Shown piece by piece: positions 7,065 to 10,307 of a DNA stretch of 10,307 nt (positions are counted from its first letter, which is position 1; each line of letters opens with the position of its first letter). Made by a program: the position numbers and the translations under genes. Where the stretch lies: assembly GCA_025964075.1 (NCBI GenBank), contig JAOPZQ010000436.1, positions 1-10,307 on the forward strand, written 5' to 3'. Origin of the DNA: Solirubrobacterales bacterium (GTDB taxonomy: Bacteria > Actinomycetota > Thermoleophilia > Solirubrobacterales > Solirubrobacteraceae). The notes under the pieces are model-generated. The model was not told the origin of the DNA, did not search any database, and was given only the letters and a program-made list of their open reading frames with translations.

Positions 7065-8021
7065 TCAGGCGACTAGCGCAGCCCTCAATGCGCCGATGAC
7101 GGTCATCAGGAGGGCCCGGTCGCCGCGTACCTCGAATTGGCCGCTGCCGCGGAGGAGCGCGTCGCACAGGCCCTCGGCCGTTGCCTGGCCGATGACGCGA
7201 GGCGGAGCGCTCGGCAGTCCCTCGAGGAGAAGCAGCCGCGCCTCGCCCGCTTCGAGGTAGATGTCGTGGTCGGCCGGTTCGGCGGTCTCGACGCGCAGAT
7301 GGCAAACTCCGGCGAGCGGCTCAGGGACGACGGCGATCGGGGCCAGCATCCGCAGCAGGTCAGCGAGATCGGTGACGCGCGTCGATTTCTCAGGCGGCGC
7401 CCAGCGCCGTTCCCAGCGCACGGCAAGCACCGCGATCAGCGCCAGGCGCCTCGCGGCAGTCGTCAGCTCGTATTTGGGGACGCTTAGCCTTCCGTCCCGC
7501 TCGACGAGTCCAGCCTGCACCAGCTCGTGCAGGCGACGCCGCAGCGCCGACCGGCCGACGCCGCGCACGCACCGGTCCAGCTCGCGACCAGACCGTGGCT
7601 CGTCCGCGAGCCCCAGAAGGATGTCGCGAACGTGATCGTCGGCGAGGAGCCTGATCGCCAGAGAGCTGGCAACCCGAGGTTGCTCAGCCGACGGACACCA
7701 GGTGGCCTGCCAGCGCGTCGCCGCGGCGGTCACTTGGAGCAGCGCTCGCCCCGCCTCCGTGAGCCCGTATAGGGCCCGAGGGGCGACGCCGGCCTTGCAT
7801 GCGTGTGGAGGGAGCCCCGGCTCACGCTCGTGGCCGACGAGGTCCCTTTCGAGCAGGTGATGAAGACGGCGGATGATGGTCGTGTGACCGGTGCCCGAAA
7901 GCGCCTGCTCGAGCTCTGCGGCGCGGAGTGCGCCGTCGGCCAGCTCCCGCAGAACACCGACCATCCACTCCTCGGCGAGCAGCGTCAACGTTGGTGATCC
8001 GAGTGGGTCTTGCCGGCGCAT
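7065..8021 (-). CDS. HxlR-type transcriptional regulator with two winged helices and an SCP2-like C-terminal domain
   Basis: A 318-residue protein with three parts. Residues 11-108 form an HxlR-like winged helix: W-M-V-G-V-L-R-E-L, then E-L-E-Q-A-L and R-R-L-H-H-L, with wing and Y-G-L-T-E-A-G-R-A-L-L. Residues 121-207 repeat this fold in diverged form: I-L-L-G-L, R-R-R-L-H-E-L, G-L-V-E-R, Y-E-L-T, and W-E-R-R-W. Residues 216-318 resemble the SCP2 sterol-carrier fold, ending in a G-x-A-T-A-E-G-L-C-D-A-L-L-R-G-S-G, F-E-V-R-G-D-R-A-L-L pattern. HxlR proteins usually have one winged helix of about 110 residues and work as dimers. A duplicated DNA-binding part with a lipid-binding-like sensor suggests a single-chain regulator responding to a hydrophobic molecule (inferred). 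ATG 8021 follows GGAGAG almost directly. The gene lies 69 bp behind the TetR-wHTH gene on the same strand and may be co-transcribed with it. Confidence 0.85.
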   Translation of the reverse strand: MRRQDPLGSPTLTLLAEEWMVGVLRELADGALRAAELEQALSGTGHTTIIRRLHHLLERDLVGHEREPGLPPHACKAGVAPRALYGLTEAGRALLQVTAAATRWQATWCPSAEQPRVASSLAIRLLADDHVRDILLGLADEPRSGRELDRCVRGVGRSALRRRLHELVQAGLVERDGRLSVPKYELTTAARRLALIAVLAVRWERRWAPPEKSTRVTDLADLLRMLAPIAVVPEPLAGVCHLRVETAEPADHDIYLEAGEARLLLLEGLPSAPPRVIGQATAEGLCDALLRGSGQFEVRGDRALLMTVIGALRAALVA

Positions 8022-8046
8022 CTCTCCGCGATCGGTCGATTCGCCT

Positions 8047-8067
8047 GAATAGAATAGCTCGAATATT
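8047..8067 (-). promoter_or_regulatory. AT-rich promoter-like island before the HxlR-type gene
   Basis: The 69-bp gap between the TetR-wHTH and HxlR-type genes contains an AT-rich island unlike its surroundings, with GAATA occurring three times. On the minus strand TATTCT (8051-8056) could be a -10 box, with TGTTGG 16 bases upstream as a poor -35. A separate promoter for the HxlR-type gene is possible, but the match is weak. Confidence 0.3.
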
Positions 8068-8090
8068 GCGGGCCAACAGCGGTGGGGCAG

Positions 8091-9113
8091 TCATCGGGGC
8101 GTCGCCTGGTCGCGTTGACGGGTCGCCCGCTCGAGCCGCGCGCCGAGGTCGGTGAGTCGCCATGCATTCGGCGATCCCTTGTCCTTGACTCCGCCGGTGT
8201 TCTCGATCAGCTCGAGGCGCTGCAGCCGCATGAGGAGCCTCGAGATCTGGCCCTGGTCTGTGATCCCAGAGGCTTCGGCGACGGTGCGATTGCTGGCGCC
8301 CGGACGCTCGGCGATGGCCGTCAAGACGCACAGCGTCCGGTAGGTGAGACGCATCTGGAGTCCCGCAAGCGGGTCCTCGCCTTCGAGGGGAGGGGATGCT
8401 GGGCTCTCCTCGAGTCCTTCGCTCGTCGGCCTGTCCAGTTCATGCCGTGCCGCCCCAGGGCCCAGGTAGGGAAGCACGATCATGCTCATCAACGGCCCCA
8501 GCAGACTGATGAGCGGCTCCTCACGTGGCCCCAGTAGGCGCGCGTAGAGCAGCGCGGCGACGGCGCCCGCTACGCCCTCGCCGGTGAGCTGGGCCGGTTC
8601 GCCGGCTGCGTCCGTCACGGAGCGCCCCAGGTCGATCAACTCCGCGAGCTCGCCGAGCAGCTCCAGCCGTCGCCATCGCGCGCGCTGTCCCGCCGCCAGA
8701 GACTCGACGAGCACGACCTTCGCCAGGCGAGGCTCTTCGTCCATCAGCACGAGCAGTCGCGCAAGCGCGCAGCGGGTTCCCTCCCGCCATCCGGGTTCAC
8801 GGTCGTATGCCTGCCTGGCGCGCACCTTGGCTTCTGTCGTCGCGTGCTCGAAGGCGGCAAGGAAGCAGTCCTCGCGGTCGGCGAAGATGTCGTAGAAGGT
8901 CTTTCGCGAAACCCCGGCCCCGGCGATCACCTGCGCGACCGTCATTCGCGGGAAGCCGACCTCGTTCACCGCCTCCACGGCGGCTGCAAGGATGCGCTGG
9001 CGCTGAATGCTGCGCACTCGTGCGCGCGGCAGACCGCTCGGACCGGAGCGCAGGGTGCCGCGCGCAGATGGAGTTCGCAGCGAGCGGCTAGCTGGCTTGT
9101 GGCTGTTTTCCAT
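8091..9113 (-). CDS. TetR-family regulator with an extra C-terminal winged helix
   Basis: A 340-residue protein. The TetR helix-turn-helix lies at residues 41-84, with the canonical A-G-V-S-R-K-T-F-Y-D-I-F and C-F-L-A-A-F. A pre-HTH arm (L-R-S-G-P-S-G-L-P-R-x-R-V) matches the one in the tandem TetR protein, so the two share a subfamily. A helical ligand domain follows to about residue 230. Residues 249-340 then form a second, MarR-like winged helix: L-T-Y-R-T-L-C-V-L-T-A-I, N-R-T-V-A-E-A-S-G-I-T-D, Q-I-S-R-L-L-M-R-L-Q-R-L-E-L-I-E-N, and A-W-R-L-T-D-L-G. Ordinary TetR proteins are about 200 residues long and lack this. ATG 9113 is preferred; GTG 9191 is in frame and would add 26 low-complexity residues, but it abuts a strong hairpin. 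No ribosome binding site precedes ATG 9113, so a leaderless transcript is possible. The target genes are unknown. Confidence 0.85.
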   Translation of the reverse strand: MENSHKPASRSLRTPSARGTLRSGPSGLPRARVRSIQRQRILAAAVEAVNEVGFPRMTVAQVIAGAGVSRKTFYDIFADREDCFLAAFEHATTEAKVRARQAYDREPGWREGTRCALARLLVLMDEEPRLAKVVLVESLAAGQRARWRRLELLGELAELIDLGRSVTDAAGEPAQLTGEGVAGAVAALLYARLLGPREEPLISLLGPLMSMIVLPYLGPGAARHELDRPTSEGLEESPASPPLEGEDPLAGLQMRLTYRTLCVLTAIAERPGASNRTVAEASGITDQGQISRLLMRLQRLELIENTGGVKDKGSPNAWRLTDLGARLERATRQRDQATPR

Positions 9114-9190
9114 GATGAGAGGGCGCGCGGAACCGCGGGCGCCGCGGCCGCTGGAGGCCACGGCGCCCGAGCACGTCAGCCCCAACGACA

Positions 9191-9212
9191 CGGCGAGGGA
9201 GGGACCTCGCCG
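9191..9212. terminator. Perfect 8-bp hairpin, possible terminator or operator
   Basis: CGGCGAGG-GAGGGA-CCTCGCCG has fully paired 8-bp arms and a 6-base loop. It lies 55 bases beyond the stop of the secreted modular protein gene and before the TetR-wHTH start. No T-run follows on the minus strand, so a classical intrinsic terminator is not complete. A U-less terminator, as proposed in some actinobacteria, or a dyad operator for the downstream TetR protein are alternatives. Confidence 0.45.
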
Positions 9213-9266
9213 GGGGCGTTCTCGAGGTGACCGGACGGGTGGTCACACCCAAGCATCTAAGCGTTG

Positions 9267-10307
9267 CTATTCCTTCCCGCCCCTCCTCTTGCGATGCCTC
9301 ATGCGCACCTTCTTGCCGTGCCTGTGGTTCGGGCACCCTGAGACGGCGATCCTGGTGGTCTGCTTGATCACGGCTCCGTTCTGGCCGGTCAGCGCCGTCG
9401 GCATGTTGAGCCTCGCTTTGCAGAGATTGCCGTGCGCGGCGAGCGCCGAATGTGGCCCCTGCGCCAGCACGAGGTCGAACGTCGAAATCGGCGCGTCCGG
9501 CAACGAGCGGAACGTCGAGACCGTGACTCCCCGTTTGATGTCCGTGTTGCCGACCAGGTCCAGCGCTATCCCTTCGCCCTGCAGGACGATGACGAGATCC
9601 GGGAAGGCCGCGCCGGCATGGGAGACGAGGTAGGCGGGTCCGGTGAGCGGGCTTTTCAAGACCGGGGTGACCGCGGTCGCGGCGCCAACCACCGAGGCCG
9701 CCGGGCACGAGGCCGGATTCGCGTTGAAGAGCGCGTCCGGACAGGCTTTCTGCAAAGTAGTGAGCCTCGAAGGCAGCTGCTTGGGCAGGTCGACCTTGAC
9801 CTTGGCGATGTTCGCCTGGCCGGGCCCCGAGCTCACCGTGACGTGCAGGGAGGCGCCGTTCGCTTTGCTCGCGTGCGCCCGCGTGAGCGCCGTGAACTTC
9901 GGCTTGAACGGCAGGTTCTTGCAGCCCGCGGCAGCAAACGGAGTCGCCACGGGGACGACCGCCCCGGCGCTGCCACCTGGTAGGACAGCAGAGATGCTCC
10001 CGGTGATCGCCTGCTGTGCGCAGTTCGTCGGGTTGAACATGAAGTGGGGCCGGTCGACCGTGACGTTGACTGTTTTGAGGCGGAACGGCACCCCATCCTT
10101 GATCTGCGGGAGAGCGTCGCTGGTGACGGTCAGCGCGGCGGTGTGCGGATCGACGCTGATCGCCGCGCGCACGATCTCCTCGCCGAGGTTGAACGGCCCG
10201 GCCTTCGCCGGCACCACAACCGAGAGGCCATAGGGGCTGCCTCTGTAGGGGCCGGTCAAGTACACCTGCCCGGCCAGCCACAGCGGCTGGGAGCCGGATC
10301 CTGCGGC
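9267..10307 (-). CDS. C-terminal part of a secreted modular protein, paralogue of the left-edge gene (5' end beyond right edge)
   Basis: The frame is open from the right edge to TAG at 9267, giving 346 residues. The first visible residues (A-A-G-S-G-S-Q-P) align with the left-edge protein just before its LTGPY segment, so GTG 10265 is an internal codon and the true start lies outside. The match runs through V-D-P-H-T-A, the D-R-P-x-F-M-F-N-P-T block, Q-A-N-I-A-K-V, L-P-S-R-L-T-T-L-Q and C-P-A-A-S-V-V-G to L-V-L/I-V-L-Q-G-E-G; by eye well over half the residues are identical. This copy also shows the end missing from the left-edge gene: a last module with G-N-L-C and G-C-P, then a tail rich in Lys, Arg and His. 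The tail may bind anionic cell-wall polymers (inferred). No catalytic motif is seen. A hairpin lies 55 bases past the stop. Confidence 0.87.
   Translation of the reverse strand, partial: AAGSGSQPLWLAGQVYLTGPYRGSPYGLSVVVPAKAGPFNLGEEIVRAAISVDPHTAALTVTSDALPQIKDGVPFRLKTVNVTVDRPHFMFNPTNCAQQAITGSISAVLPGGSAGAVVPVATPFAAAGCKNLPFKPKFTALTRAHASKANGASLHVTVSSGPGQANIAKVKVDLPKQLPSRLTTLQKACPDALFNANPASCPAASVVGAATAVTPVLKSPLTGPAYLVSHAGAAFPDLVIVLQGEGIALDLVGNTDIKRGVTVSTFRSLPDAPISTFDLVLAQGPHSALAAHGNLCKARLNMPTALTGQNGAVIKQTTRIAVSGCPNHRHGKKVRMRHRKRRGGKE

Noticed and set aside
9088..10281. Minus-strand open frame of 397 codons overlapping the right-edge secreted gene
   Set aside because: It is longer than the visible part of the real frame but lacks any match to the left-edge paralogue. 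The other frame aligns with that paralogue over nearly its whole length.

Overview
This is a GC-rich window with actinobacterial features. The gene families point to the class Thermoleophilia, probably Solirubrobacterales (Solirubrobacter or Conexibacter relatives). The clues are large secreted proteins built from Cys-paired modules, a secreted beta-propeller-like protein ending in an ALKAC...KPKKRR...YG tail, and many TetR/HxlR regulators with fused domains. The lineage is inferred from remembered family traits, not from a search.

Layout, left to right. Positions 1-2595 (minus) hold a large secreted modular protein whose C-terminus lies beyond the left edge. Its start codon overlaps by 4 bp (ATGA) the stop of a secreted PD40/TolB-like protein (2592-4970, minus), so the two form a translationally coupled pair. 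Behind that pair lies a short ORF (5049-5315, minus) that looks like the C-terminal stub of a parvulin-type foldase. It overlaps the tail of a regulator with two TetR units in one chain (5242-6630, minus). A 112-bp divergent intergenic region with two abutting palindromes separates this from the only plus-strand gene, a small XRE/Cro-type HTH protein (6743-7021). Convergent to it is an HxlR-HxlR-SCP2-like regulator (7065-8021, minus), preceded by a TetR protein carrying an extra C-terminal winged helix (8091-9113, minus). After a perfect 8-bp hairpin comes the C-terminal part of a second secreted modular protein (9267-10307, minus, open at the right edge). It is clearly paralogous to the left-edge gene.

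The window is therefore a regulator island of four genes with about seven predicted DNA-binding domains, lying between two copies of a secreted-protein family. The secreted proteins probably act outside the membrane, with unknown function. The regulators probably sense small hydrophobic ligands, but no enzyme or transporter target is in view. Every gene-free stretch is shorter than 300 bases. No RNA genes, CRISPR arrays, insertion sequences or attachment sites were recognised.
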